45,439 nt of DNA, taken from Candidatus Bathyarchaeota archaeon (lineage in GTDB: Archaea; Thermoproteota; Bathyarchaeia; TCS64). Shown here one piece after another: positions 19,458 through 27,380 of the stretch. How positions within the stretch are numbered: the stretch's first letter is position 1; each line of letters opens with the position of its first letter. Under the pieces are notes generated by a model, which saw nothing but the letters and a program-made list of their open reading frames with translations, was not told the origin of the DNA and did not search any database. The position numbers and the translations under genes were made by a program. The DNA is taken from NCBI GenBank assembly GCA_016783485.1, contig JADHWM010000006.1:1-45439 (forward strand), written 5' to 3'.

Positions 19458-20789
19458 ATGGGCGAGGACTCTCTGCAGGGCTACAGGGGGAGACTCAAAG
19501 TGGCCCTCGAAGCCATCGGAGCCGGGATCGGGGACCAGATCAAGGTGGAGTCCGGGGGTGCGGTGTACGAGGGGTCCCTGATGCCCCGCCTCGAGAGCGA
19601 TGACGAACATCACGTCGTACTCAAACTCAGGAACGGCTACAACCTCGGGGTCAACTTCGACGCCTCCACACAGATCGAGCGCGTAGGCGAAGCCGAGAAG
19701 CCCGAGTTCAAGCCCCCACCCCTTCCCACCATGAAGGAGGGGCTCCCCCGGGTGAGCATCGTGAGCACCGGGGGAACCATCGCGAGCCGTGTCGACTACA
19801 CCACGGGGGGAGTCCATGCGGCTATCTCGTCCAGGGACCTTCTTAGCATCGTCCCCGAGCTCTCCGACTTTGCGGCCGTCGACGCGGACATTCTCTACAG
19901 CGTCTTCAGCGAGGACATCGATTCACGCCACTGGACCGGGATGGCCAGGATGGTGGAGGAGAAGGTCGACGAGGGTGTGGAGGGCGTAGTCATCACCCAC
20001 GGAACCGACACCCTCGGATACTCCGCGGCGGCCCTCAGCTTCGCCCTGAGGAACCTGCCCATCCCCGTCATTCTCGTGGGTTCTCAGAGGAGCTCCGACC
20101 GGCCCAGCAGCGACGCCGCCACGAACCTGGTGGGAGTTGTCACCGCCGCTGCGACTGCCCCCTTCGCCGAGGTGGTCCTAGGGATGCACGAGACCACGTC
20201 GGACACCAGCATCGTGTTCCACAGGGGCACCAAGGTGAGGAAGTGCCACACCAGCGCAAGGTACGCTTTCCAGTCCGTCAACGCCGGGCCCCTCGCCAGG
20301 GTGGTCGAGGGAAGGGTGGAGATGCTGGAGGACGATTATCGAAGAAGGAATGAGGGCCCCCTCGAGGTCATGGACGGCTTCGAGGAGAAGACCGCCCTCG
20401 TGAAGTTCCACCCGGGCTTCCAGCCCAAACTTGTGGATTGGTTCGTCGACGATGGTTACAGGGGGCTGATCCTGGAGGGGACGGGCCTCGGCCACGTGAG
20501 CACGGGTCTCTACGATGTCATCGAGAGGGCCGTCGAGGAGGGGCTCTACGTCGGGATGACCTCCCAGTGCATCTGGGGGAGAATCGACATGGACGTCTAC
20601 ACCACGGGCCGGGAACTCCAGCATCTGGGGGTCGAGCCCCTGGGGGACATTCTCCCGGAGACCGCCTACGTGAAGCTGATGTGGGCCCTCGCCAACTCCG
20701 AGGACCTGGAGGGGGCGAAGGCGCTTATGCGGGAGAACATCGCGGGCGAGTACTCGGACAGGACCCTCTACACCGGGAGGTTCGGCTGA
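19458..20789 (+). CDS. gatD: Glu-tRNA(Gln) amidotransferase subunit D
   Basis: L-asparaginase-like VSIVSTGGTIASRVDYTTGGVHA, ITHGTDTLGYSAAALSFAL, VGSQRSSDRPSSDAATNL with N-terminal GatD extension. Confidence 0.96.
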   Translation: MGEDSLQGYRGRLKVALEAIGAGIGDQIKVESGGAVYEGSLMPRLESDDEHHVVLKLRNGYNLGVNFDASTQIERVGEAEKPEFKPPPLPTMKEGLPRVSIVSTGGTIASRVDYTTGGVHAAISSRDLLSIVPELSDFAAVDADILYSVFSEDIDSRHWTGMARMVEEKVDEGVEGVVITHGTDTLGYSAAALSFALRNLPIPVILVGSQRSSDRPSSDAATNLVGVVTAAATAPFAEVVLGMHETTSDTSIVFHRGTKVRKCHTSARYAFQSVNAGPLARVVEGRVEMLEDDYRRRNEGPLEVMDGFEEKTALVKFHPGFQPKLVDWFVDDGYRGLILEGTGLGHVSTGLYDVIERAVEEGLYVGMTSQCIWGRIDMDVYTTGRELQHLGVEPLGDILPETAYVKLMWALANSEDLEGAKALMRENIAGEYSDRTLYTGRFG

Positions 20790-22687
20790 TGGACTACGGG
20801 AAGCTGGGGCTCAAAGTTGGCCTAGAGATCCACCAGGAGCTCGCCACCGAGCACAAGCTCTTCTGCCAGTGTCCCCCCGAGCTCTTCAAGGAGGAGCCCG
20901 AGTACACCTTCCTCCGACGCCTCAGGCCCAGCCAGAGCGAGCTAGGGGAGATCGACCCCGCAGCCCTCTTCGAGTTCATGAAGGGGAGGACGATGCTCTA
21001 CGAGGCGAACAGGGCCACCAGCTGTCTCGTCGAGATGGACGAGGAGCCCCCGGGGCCGATGAACCCCGAGGCCCTGGACGTCTGCCTCACATTCGCTCTC
21101 ATGGCCGACTCCAAGCCAGTCGACGAGGTCCACGTGATGAGGAAGATCGTGGTCGATGGCTCCAACACCACCGGGTTCCAGAGGACATGCGTCGTGAGCC
21201 TGGGGGGTTCAGTCGAGTCCGAAGGCAAGACCTACGGCATCCAGCACGTGGGCCTCGAGGAGGACGCCGCGAGGAAGGTCGGGGACGAGGGGGAGGTGAG
21301 CCGCTACAGGATCGACAGGCTCGGGATACCCCTCATGGAGGTTGCCACCGACCCGGACATCTATTCCCCGGAGGAGGCCGAGAGGGTGGCCCTCGCGGTG
21401 GGGCGCCTCCTGAGGGCCACCGGGAAGGTGAGGAGGGGCCTCGGCTCCATACGGCAGGACGTGAACATCTCCATCACCGACGGCGCCCTCATCGAGATCA
21501 AGGGGGTACAGGAGCTCGGCCTCGTCTCCAAGGTCGTGGAGTACGAGGTCCAGAGACAGGTGGCCCTCCTGGGGCTGACCGAGGAGCTGGCAGGTCGAGG
21601 CGTCGGGGAAGGGGATCTCAATGGAGACATAGTTGACGTCTCAGTTCTCTTCAAGGGGACCAAGAGCCGTATCCTCAAGAACGCCCTTAAAAATGGGGGA
21701 AAAGTCCTCGCCGTCAGGCTCTCCGGCTTCGCGGGGATAGTGGGAAGCGAGCTCTGTCCCGGAAGGAGGCTCGGCACCGAGATGGCCGACCACGCCCGCT
21801 TTCACGGGGGGGTCAAAGGGATATTCCACACGGATGAGCTCCCCGCCTACGACATATCGGAGGGAGAGGTCCAAGCCCTCAAGGAGCGAATGGGGGCGGA
21901 GGCATTGGACGCTGTGGTCATAGTGGCTGACGATGAGGGCAAGTCAAGGAGGGCTCTCGAAGCTGTAGTCGCTAGAGCTAAACAAGCGCTTCATGGGGTT
22001 CCCCGAGAGACGAGGTCAGCGAACCCCGACGGAACCACCCACTTCACACGGCCCCGCCCCGGAGCGGCGAGAATGTACCCCGAGACCGACGTAGTCTGCA
22101 TCACCGTCACCTCTGAGAGACTCGAGGCATTAAAGATGGCACTCCCGGAGATGCCCGAGGAGAAGCTAGAACGGATCAAAGCCGATTATGGCCTTAACGA
22201 GAAGCTGGCCCGACAGATAGTGAACTCGATCCACACCGAGTTCTTCGAGGAGCTGGCGAAAGAAGGCATGGGAGACACCACGCTCCTCGCGGTCACCCTC
22301 ACGGAGACCTTGAAGAGCCTGGAGCGGGATGGGGTTCCCGTCGGAAGCCTCGATGAGCCAGTGATGAAGGGTGTCTTCACCTTGGTTAACGAGGGAAGGA
22401 CGGCCAAAGAGTCAGTCCCCGAGCTCCTGGCATGGCTCTCCTCTAACCCGGAGCGGTCCGCAGACGAAGCCCTTGGCTCCCTCGGCCTCGGGATGATGAC
22501 CGGCGAAGTGCTGCGGGAGCTGGTCGAGGCAAGGGTCTCCGAGAAGTCGGAGATGGTTGAGCAGATGGGGATGAAGGCGTTCGGTCCCCTCATGGGGCTT
22601 GTTATGGGGGAGGTCCGGGGGAGGGCCCGGGCGGAGGACGTGCAAGCCCTCCTCAGGGAGGCCCTCCAAGCAAGGCTGAAACGTTAA
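20789..22687 (+). CDS. gatE: Glu-tRNA(Gln) amidotransferase subunit E
   Basis: LGLKVGLEIHQELATEHKLFCQCPPEL, GSIRQDVNISI, PRPGAARMYPETDV; TGATG overlap with gatD stop; longer ORF-track start 20438 rejected. Confidence 0.96.
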   Translation: MDYGKLGLKVGLEIHQELATEHKLFCQCPPELFKEEPEYTFLRRLRPSQSELGEIDPAALFEFMKGRTMLYEANRATSCLVEMDEEPPGPMNPEALDVCLTFALMADSKPVDEVHVMRKIVVDGSNTTGFQRTCVVSLGGSVESEGKTYGIQHVGLEEDAARKVGDEGEVSRYRIDRLGIPLMEVATDPDIYSPEEAERVALAVGRLLRATGKVRRGLGSIRQDVNISITDGALIEIKGVQELGLVSKVVEYEVQRQVALLGLTEELAGRGVGEGDLNGDIVDVSVLFKGTKSRILKNALKNGGKVLAVRLSGFAGIVGSELCPGRRLGTEMADHARFHGGVKGIFHTDELPAYDISEGEVQALKERMGAEALDAVVIVADDEGKSRRALEAVVARAKQALHGVPRETRSANPDGTTHFTRPRPGAARMYPETDVVCITVTSERLEALKMALPEMPEEKLERIKADYGLNEKLARQIVNSIHTEFFEELAKEGMGDTTLLAVTLTETLKSLERDGVPVGSLDEPVMKGVFTLVNEGRTAKESVPELLAWLSSNPERSADEALGSLGLGMMTGEVLRELVEARVSEKSEMVEQMGMKAFGPLMGLVMGEVRGRARAEDVQALLREALQARLKR

Positions 22688-22775
22688 AGCGTAGAGTTAG
22701 CTGCCCGTTTCCGGCCTGCGGCGCCCACCTCAGAATCATTAAATAAAATGCAGTTAATGTTTGATCGGATGCGAA

Positions 22776-23603
22776 ATGAAAGTATACATCTCATTTGACA
22801 TGGAAGGCGTGTCCGGAATCGCGGGCGGTGGGATGACTGGGCCGAACCCTAATACCCCCTCAGCCTACCCGAGGGGCCAGAGGTTCTCCACGGACGACGT
22901 GAAGGCCGCCATCGAGGGCGTACTCGAGGTCGACCCGGACGCGGAGATCTGGTTCAACGACGCTCACGGGAAATCCATGAACGTCTACTTCGAGGAGTTC
23001 CCGGAGAACGTCAAGATAATCGTCAACTCCGCGGAGCTCTTCGACGAGGCCCTCGGGATAGACGAAACTTTCGACGCCCTCATCTGCATAGGCTCCCATG
23101 GCCACCCAATCCAGGTTGACGGCGTGCTTTGCCATATCTGGGACGTCAGGGAGCTGGAGTTCAACGGGAAGAGCCTCACCGAGACCTGCCTCAACGCCTC
23201 CTTGGCCGGTTACTATAAGGTTCCCCTCGTGATGATATCGGGGGACGAGGACAGCCTGGATTACATCACCCAGAACATCTCGACCAAGATAGCGACAGCA
23301 CCGGTCAAGAAGGGGATAGGCAGGTACGCAGCCGTGTCCCTGCATCCGAAGAAGGCGCAAAAACTCATCAAGGCGGCGGTAATCGATGGCCTGAAGAGGC
23401 GCCACGAGATCCCGCCTTTCGAGTTCAAGACTCCCATCACGGTGGACATCACCTACAAGGACCAAGGAGGGGCCTTCAACAACGTGTTCTTCCTGCCACA
23501 GGACGAGAGGATCTCCGGCGACAAGGTCAGATTCGTCGCAGCCGACGCCAAAGAGGCATACTACGGCTTCCTCGCCCGAGACAAGTTGAGCAAGAATAAA
23601 TAA
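22776..23603 (+). CDS. M55 family metallopeptidase (DppA-like D-aminopeptidase)
   Basis: MKVYISFDMEGVSGIAG, NDAHGKSMNVYFEEFPE, CIGSHG motifs of the M55 family. Confidence 0.93.
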   Translation: MKVYISFDMEGVSGIAGGGMTGPNPNTPSAYPRGQRFSTDDVKAAIEGVLEVDPDAEIWFNDAHGKSMNVYFEEFPENVKIIVNSAELFDEALGIDETFDALICIGSHGHPIQVDGVLCHIWDVRELEFNGKSLTETCLNASLAGYYKVPLVMISGDEDSLDYITQNISTKIATAPVKKGIGRYAAVSLHPKKAQKLIKAAVIDGLKRRHEIPPFEFKTPITVDITYKDQGGAFNNVFFLPQDERISGDKVRFVAADAKEAYYGFLARDKLSKNK

Positions 23604-23679
23604 TCTTGGGGTATGATGCCCCTTTTTACATTGAACGTAATTTGAAGACAAGCGCCCGTCCTGATATGTAGAACCTAAT

Positions 23680-23707
23680 TCAAGCACTGAGACGGGGTCT
23701 CACTTGA
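23680..23707. repeat. Imperfect dyad/hairpin TCAAG-cac-TGAGAC-ggg-GTCTCA-CTTGA in the intergenic region
   Basis: Direct reading: 5+6 complementary pairs with a 3-nt bulge and GGG loop. Confidence 0.6.
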
Positions 23708-23795
23708 TCGCCTTGGAGACGACGCTGTCGCGCCGTTATAGTATTATATTCTAAGACCGTAAGTATTACCGTTTATCTCAATCAGATGTGATCTC

Positions 23796-24242
23796 ATGGA
23801 GCGGCCACCATTCCACCTCAAAGTAAGGATCGGAGACATGGAAGTAGAGCTCGGAGGGGACAAGGATGAGGTCCTGTCCACGCTCGACGAGCTCTCAAGC
23901 ATCGTCGGGAAGGTGACCAGCGCTTTCGAGGTTGAGAGCCTCGTCCTCCCGGAAGTCCCTGAGCAGACGGAGGTTGAGCCTGCTTCGATACTCGACTATC
24001 CAAAGATCAACAGGACCAGCAAGTGCGGCGACGCCGTCGTGGCCCTCCTGACCACGGACTGGGGCAACAGCCCCCGGACCATCTCCGAGCTCAGGGAGGC
24101 GATGGAGGCCAACGCGATCTTCTTCCCCAAGACCACCCTCTCCGGAGTCCTGGTCTGGCTCGTCAAGAAAGGCCGGATCAGGCGGTGGAAGGATAAGAAG
24201 AAGGGCTACCTCTACGTGATCAACGAACCGGAGACGACGTGA
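23796..24242 (+). CDS. Hypothetical protein, N-terminal beta-rich segment plus C-terminal winged-helix-like domain
   Basis: FHLKVRIGDMEVELGGDKDEVLSTLDELSSIV then TISELREAMEANAIFFPKTTLSGVLVWLVKKGRIRRWKDKKKGYLYVI (HTH-wing pattern). Confidence 0.72.
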   Translation: MERPPFHLKVRIGDMEVELGGDKDEVLSTLDELSSIVGKVTSAFEVESLVLPEVPEQTEVEPASILDYPKINRTSKCGDAVVALLTTDWGNSPRTISELREAMEANAIFFPKTTLSGVLVWLVKKGRIRRWKDKKKGYLYVINEPETT

Positions 24243-24709
24243 TGGCCCGCATATCCCTCGCCATCAAGACCCCGTTCGGGGAGATCAACGTCCACGGCGA
24301 CACCACTAAAGAGGTCCTGGAGGTCCTCTCGAAGCTCGATCAGGACTTTGTGAGCGAGGTGAACGACAGGGTCTCCGAACTCCTCGTGACCCAGGCGAAG
24401 GACGACCTGAAGGGGATAATCGAGATCGGGCGGGACGGCCCCATCATCGTCACCAAGAAGAAGCTCTCCCACTACGCGTCCATAGGCCTCATCCTCTACG
24501 CCCTGCGGGAGCACCAATCCAGCTCCCGTGAGATCACCAAGAGGCTGGCGGCGAGCGGGAAGAAGGTCACTGTCCCCGCCAGGCTCCACGAGATGAGGAA
24601 GCGAGGCCACATCTTCAAGCCGGTGGACCGGGCCCCCTACTACAAGCTCTCCACCAGGGGCGTAAAGTGGATCGAGGAGGAGGTCTTGCCTCCCCTCAAG
24701 AAGAAATAG
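24242..24709 (+). CDS. Hypothetical protein with the same N-terminal segment plus winged-helix-like C-terminus
   Basis: ISLAIKTPFGEINVHGDTTKEVLEVLSKLDQDF parallels the upstream protein; C-term SSSREITKRLAASGKKVTVPARLHEMRKRGHIF...YKLSTRGVKWIEEEV wHTH. Start codon overlaps the preceding stop. Confidence 0.72.
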   Translation: MARISLAIKTPFGEINVHGDTTKEVLEVLSKLDQDFVSEVNDRVSELLVTQAKDDLKGIIEIGRDGPIIVTKKKLSHYASIGLILYALREHQSSSREITKRLAASGKKVTVPARLHEMRKRGHIFKPVDRAPYYKLSTRGVKWIEEEVLPPLKKK

Positions 24710-24711
24710 GC

Positions 24712-25029
24712 CTAGAGGCCCCTCTTGTCGAGCCTATCTGTCAGATTCTGGACAGTCACCAGCAAGCCCAGTAGTATCTCCTTGCTGTCGCAGGAGTAGG
24801 ACCGGGCCCTGAAGGGCGCCCGCTGTATGAGGTCTTTCTCCAGGAGTTTCGCGACGGTCCTCTCCGTCGCCTTGGATGTGAGACCTACCTCGCTGGAGAT
24901 CTCCCCAACGGTCAAGGTTTTCCCCGTCCCCAGGAGATGGAAGAAAACGATGTTCTGGCTGGGGGCCTTGCTGAGCCCGAGGATGGCCTCCATCTTATCG
25001 TTGAGGTTTCCTAGTTTCTCTTCGGACAT
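24712..25029 (-). CDS. Mini winged-helix protein (array member A, 105 aa)
   Basis: LTVGEISSEVGLTSKATERTVAKLLEKDLIQRAPFRARSYSCDSKEILLGLLVTVQNLTDRL wHTH plus C-terminal amphipathic helix. Confidence 0.78.
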   Translation of the reverse strand: MSEEKLGNLNDKMEAILGLSKAPSQNIVFFHLLGTGKTLTVGEISSEVGLTSKATERTVAKLLEKDLIQRAPFRARSYSCDSKEILLGLLVTVQNLTDRLDKRGL

Positions 25030-25041
25030 GGGATAAACACC

Positions 25042-25302
25042 CTATTCCTTCTTTATATCTCTGTAGAGCTTCATGAGGATATCGTAGGGGTTCACGGCGG
25101 AGAGGTAGCCCGCAGGGCTCTGGGTCACCAGGCCCTTGTCCTTCATCTCGGCGAGCCTCGCCCTCACCGTCGAGGGCTTCAGGTTGGTGCCCTCGGCGAT
25201 CTGGGATGGCTTGAGAGGCGCCCCCCGGAAAGTCAGGTAGCTGAGAACCTGGAACGCCACCGTGTCCAGCTTTAGCCCGTTCAATTCCGCCTCCCGGCTC
25301 AC
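25042..25302 (-). CDS. Mini winged-helix protein (array member B, 86 aa)
   Basis: LKPSQIAEGTNLKPSTVRARLAEMKDKGLVTQSPAGYLSAVNPYDILMKLYRDIKKE. Confidence 0.8.
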   Translation of the reverse strand: MSREAELNGLKLDTVAFQVLSYLTFRGAPLKPSQIAEGTNLKPSTVRARLAEMKDKGLVTQSPAGYLSAVNPYDILMKLYRDIKKE

Positions 25303-25306
25303 AGTC

Positions 25307-25561
25307 TCACCTGTCCAGATAGCTCTCCAAGAGCTTCACTATGATGGGCCCCAGCTTGTACCTGTAGACTCCCCGGGAGACCCTGTCCACGAGTCCCTTG
25401 TTGTGGAGGTTGAAGAGGGCTATGTTCACGGCGTTCACTGTGATCCCTAGGGCGTTGGCGATCTCCTGAGACGATAAGGGCTCCCCCTGCTCAATCAGGT
25501 AGAGAAGGACCTGACGCTGGCTTTCGGCCCGCCTCAGCCCGTCGAGCTCTTCGGAACCCAT
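25307..25561 (-). CDS. Mini winged-helix protein (array member C, 84 aa)
   Basis: LSSQEIANALGITVNAVNIALFNLHNKGLVDRVSRGVYRYKLGPIIVKLLESYLDR. Confidence 0.8.
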   Translation of the reverse strand: MGSEELDGLRRAESQRQVLLYLIEQGEPLSSQEIANALGITVNAVNIALFNLHNKGLVDRVSRGVYRYKLGPIIVKLLESYLDR

Positions 25562-25579
25562 CTCAAACCCGGCCCGTGT

Positions 25580-25849
25580 TTAATCTCTGCGTATCACGTT
25601 CGTGAAGAGGTCGGAGACGATGTCCGTGAAGGGGACCTTTGACTTGTAGGATCTATCCCTCTCCTGGGTCACATACTTTTTGGAGAACAAGGCTCTCAGC
25701 GCGGGTCGCACCGTGCCGGGGGAGATCCCTGTATCCTCGGCTATCTGGGTGGGGCTCGAGGGCCCCTCGAAGGCGAGGTAGATCAGAACCTTGAACTGAC
25801 TGCTCTTAGGACTGAGTTCCTTCAACGCTTTTTCCCATAACTTCGACAA
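25580..25849 (-). CDS. Mini winged-helix protein (array member D, 89 aa)
   Basis: SSPTQIAEDTGISPGTVRPALRALFSKKYVTQERDRSYKSKVPFTDIVSDLFTNVIRRD. Confidence 0.8.
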   Translation of the reverse strand: MSKLWEKALKELSPKSSQFKVLIYLAFEGPSSPTQIAEDTGISPGTVRPALRALFSKKYVTQERDRSYKSKVPFTDIVSDLFTNVIRRD

Positions 25850-25858
25850 TGGAACCCC

Positions 25859-26104
25859 CTACCTCTCCCGCTTCTCGAGAGCCTCGACACGGTCCATGAG
25901 GCCGATGAGGATCCCCGATACATCAGGCGTGTAGCTTCCCCTCCCCTCCCGCTTCAGCATCCCCTCCTCGCAGAGCTTCGCGTAAACAGCCTTCACGGAG
26001 TTGTACTTCGCCCCCAGTTTCTCCGCCATCTCGCTGGGACCCAGGCTCGGGTCGGCGAGGAAGGTCCTGAAGACGTGTTCTTTGAGAGAATAATCGTGTT
26101 TCAT
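25859..26104 (-). CDS. Mini winged-helix protein (array member E, ~81 aa)
   Basis: LGPSEMAEKLGAKYNSVKAVYAKLCEEGMLKREGRGSYTPDVSGILIGLMDRVEALEKRER; ATG at 26104 (or 26113). Confidence 0.78.
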   Translation of the reverse strand: MKHDYSLKEHVFRTFLADPSLGPSEMAEKLGAKYNSVKAVYAKLCEEGMLKREGRGSYTPDVSGILIGLMDRVEALEKRER

Positions 26105-26189
26105 GATATACATCCTACTTTTTCCGAATCTTCTTATTAACTTTACTTTTGGGTTGAAGACCGAGTCCGGTAAGGTACGAACATTTTAT

Positions 26190-26245
26190 GAGCGTGGTAA
26201 TTTCTTCCTTTATATATAAAACGACCTTTTTCGGAAATTACGCTC
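26190..26245. promoter_or_regulatory. Inverted repeat (GAGCGTggtAATTTC ... GAAATTACGCTC) flanking a TATA-like stretch in the divergent wHTH-array/NurA intergenic region
   Basis: Left arm 26190-26204, right arm 26234-26245; 12 complementary positions with a 3-nt bulge; 'tttatatataaaa' lies between the arms. Confidence 0.55.
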
Positions 26246-26315
26246 GTCCCGATCATAGGGTTTAAATATCCAGGAAAAAAAGTGTTGTATGTATTCCTTC
26301 TGAGGTCGATGATAG

Positions 26316-27380
26316 GTGCTCACGTACAGGGAAAAGGCGGATGTAGAAAGCGACCCCCTCGACCTCCATGCGCGTCCGAATCTGTATTTATCGATACGGA
26401 ACCTCCTCCTGGACGAGGTGACGAGCCAGGTCGAGGGCGACATGCCCGCGGTGAAGGAGCTTGCGAAGGTGATCCGGGAGGAGATCGCGATACACTCCGC
26501 CACGAAGAGGGATCCCTTCAGCGAGGTGGCGGGGGTGGACGCGGGGAGCCACATCCTCCCCCTCGCCTCGAGGCGCTTCGCGGTCATCAGCGCCCTGGCC
26601 TACTCTTTCCCCTCGGGGAGGCGTTTCTTTCTGGAGCCCGAGTCTTTCTGTTTCCCGTACCGCATCGAGGGAGGGCGGCTCGGGGGCATCATCAACACTC
26701 GGCGGGAGGCTAAGCTCTTCGAGACCGCAACTCAGTACGTTGAGAGCGATCCGGAGGCCCGGCTTATCTTGGTGGATGGTCCCCTGGTGTTCAGCAATTG
26801 GTGGAGCAGGGCTGGAGGGGAGGCGGATAGGCAGCGCCTCATAACCGCGGTCAGGGGTTTCCTCGACGTGTGCCGCGAGAAAGGTGTGTCGGTGGCCGGC
26901 GTCGTCAAGCGCCCCTCGGCCCGGTACCTCGTCTACAACCTGGGGCTCCAGAAGGTGACGGAGCTCCCCGACTCGTTCCTCCTCCTCCACGCCTTGAGGC
27001 CGGGGGAGAGGACCGATATCTTCTCCCCGAGATCCGCAGTCCAGAAGGCGGTACGGGCGACCCCCTTCATGGACGCTATCGGCCACCCCATCTACTCGTT
27101 CTACATCCGCCTCTCTCGGGAGTGGTCCATCCCCCCGGTGAGGATCGACCTCCCCGCATACTGCCTCGGGAGCCTGGACGACGTGGCCGACTACTGCTAC
27201 GGCTCCAGCGTCTGGAGGGGCATCCCGTTGCCCATCGTCCGGGCCGACGAGGAGGTGAAGGTCTCGAGGCGGTTCATCGGGGAGGTCTACAGGGACATCG
27301 TGGGTAGGGTGGGGAGAACCACTGGCGAGATGAGCCACTTGGCTCCGTACTGGGGTGAGGGGCAATGGATGGGAGCATGA
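26316..27380 (+). CDS. nurA: NurA-domain 5'-3' nuclease
   Basis: VAGVDAGSHILPLASRRFAVISALAY, LILVDGPLVFSNW and GVVKRPSARYL are NurA motifs; followed by HerA. Confidence 0.87.
   Translation: MLTYREKADVESDPLDLHARPNLYLSIRNLLLDEVTSQVEGDMPAVKELAKVIREEIAIHSATKRDPFSEVAGVDAGSHILPLASRRFAVISALAYSFPSGRRFFLEPESFCFPYRIEGGRLGGIINTRREAKLFETATQYVESDPEARLILVDGPLVFSNWWSRAGGEADRQRLITAVRGFLDVCREKGVSVAGVVKRPSARYLVYNLGLQKVTELPDSFLLLHALRPGERTDIFSPRSAVQKAVRATPFMDAIGHPIYSFYIRLSREWSIPPVRIDLPAYCLGSLDDVADYCYGSSVWRGIPLPIVRADEEVKVSRRFIGEVYRDIVGRVGRTTGEMSHLAPYWGEGQWMGA

Noticed and set aside
20869-21636. 255-aa plus-strand ORF within gatE
   Set aside because: Alternate-frame Arg/Gly-rich translation inside gatE; no support.
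26388-27365. 325-aa minus-strand ORF opposite nurA
   Set aside because: Antisense artefact; NurA motifs are on the plus strand.
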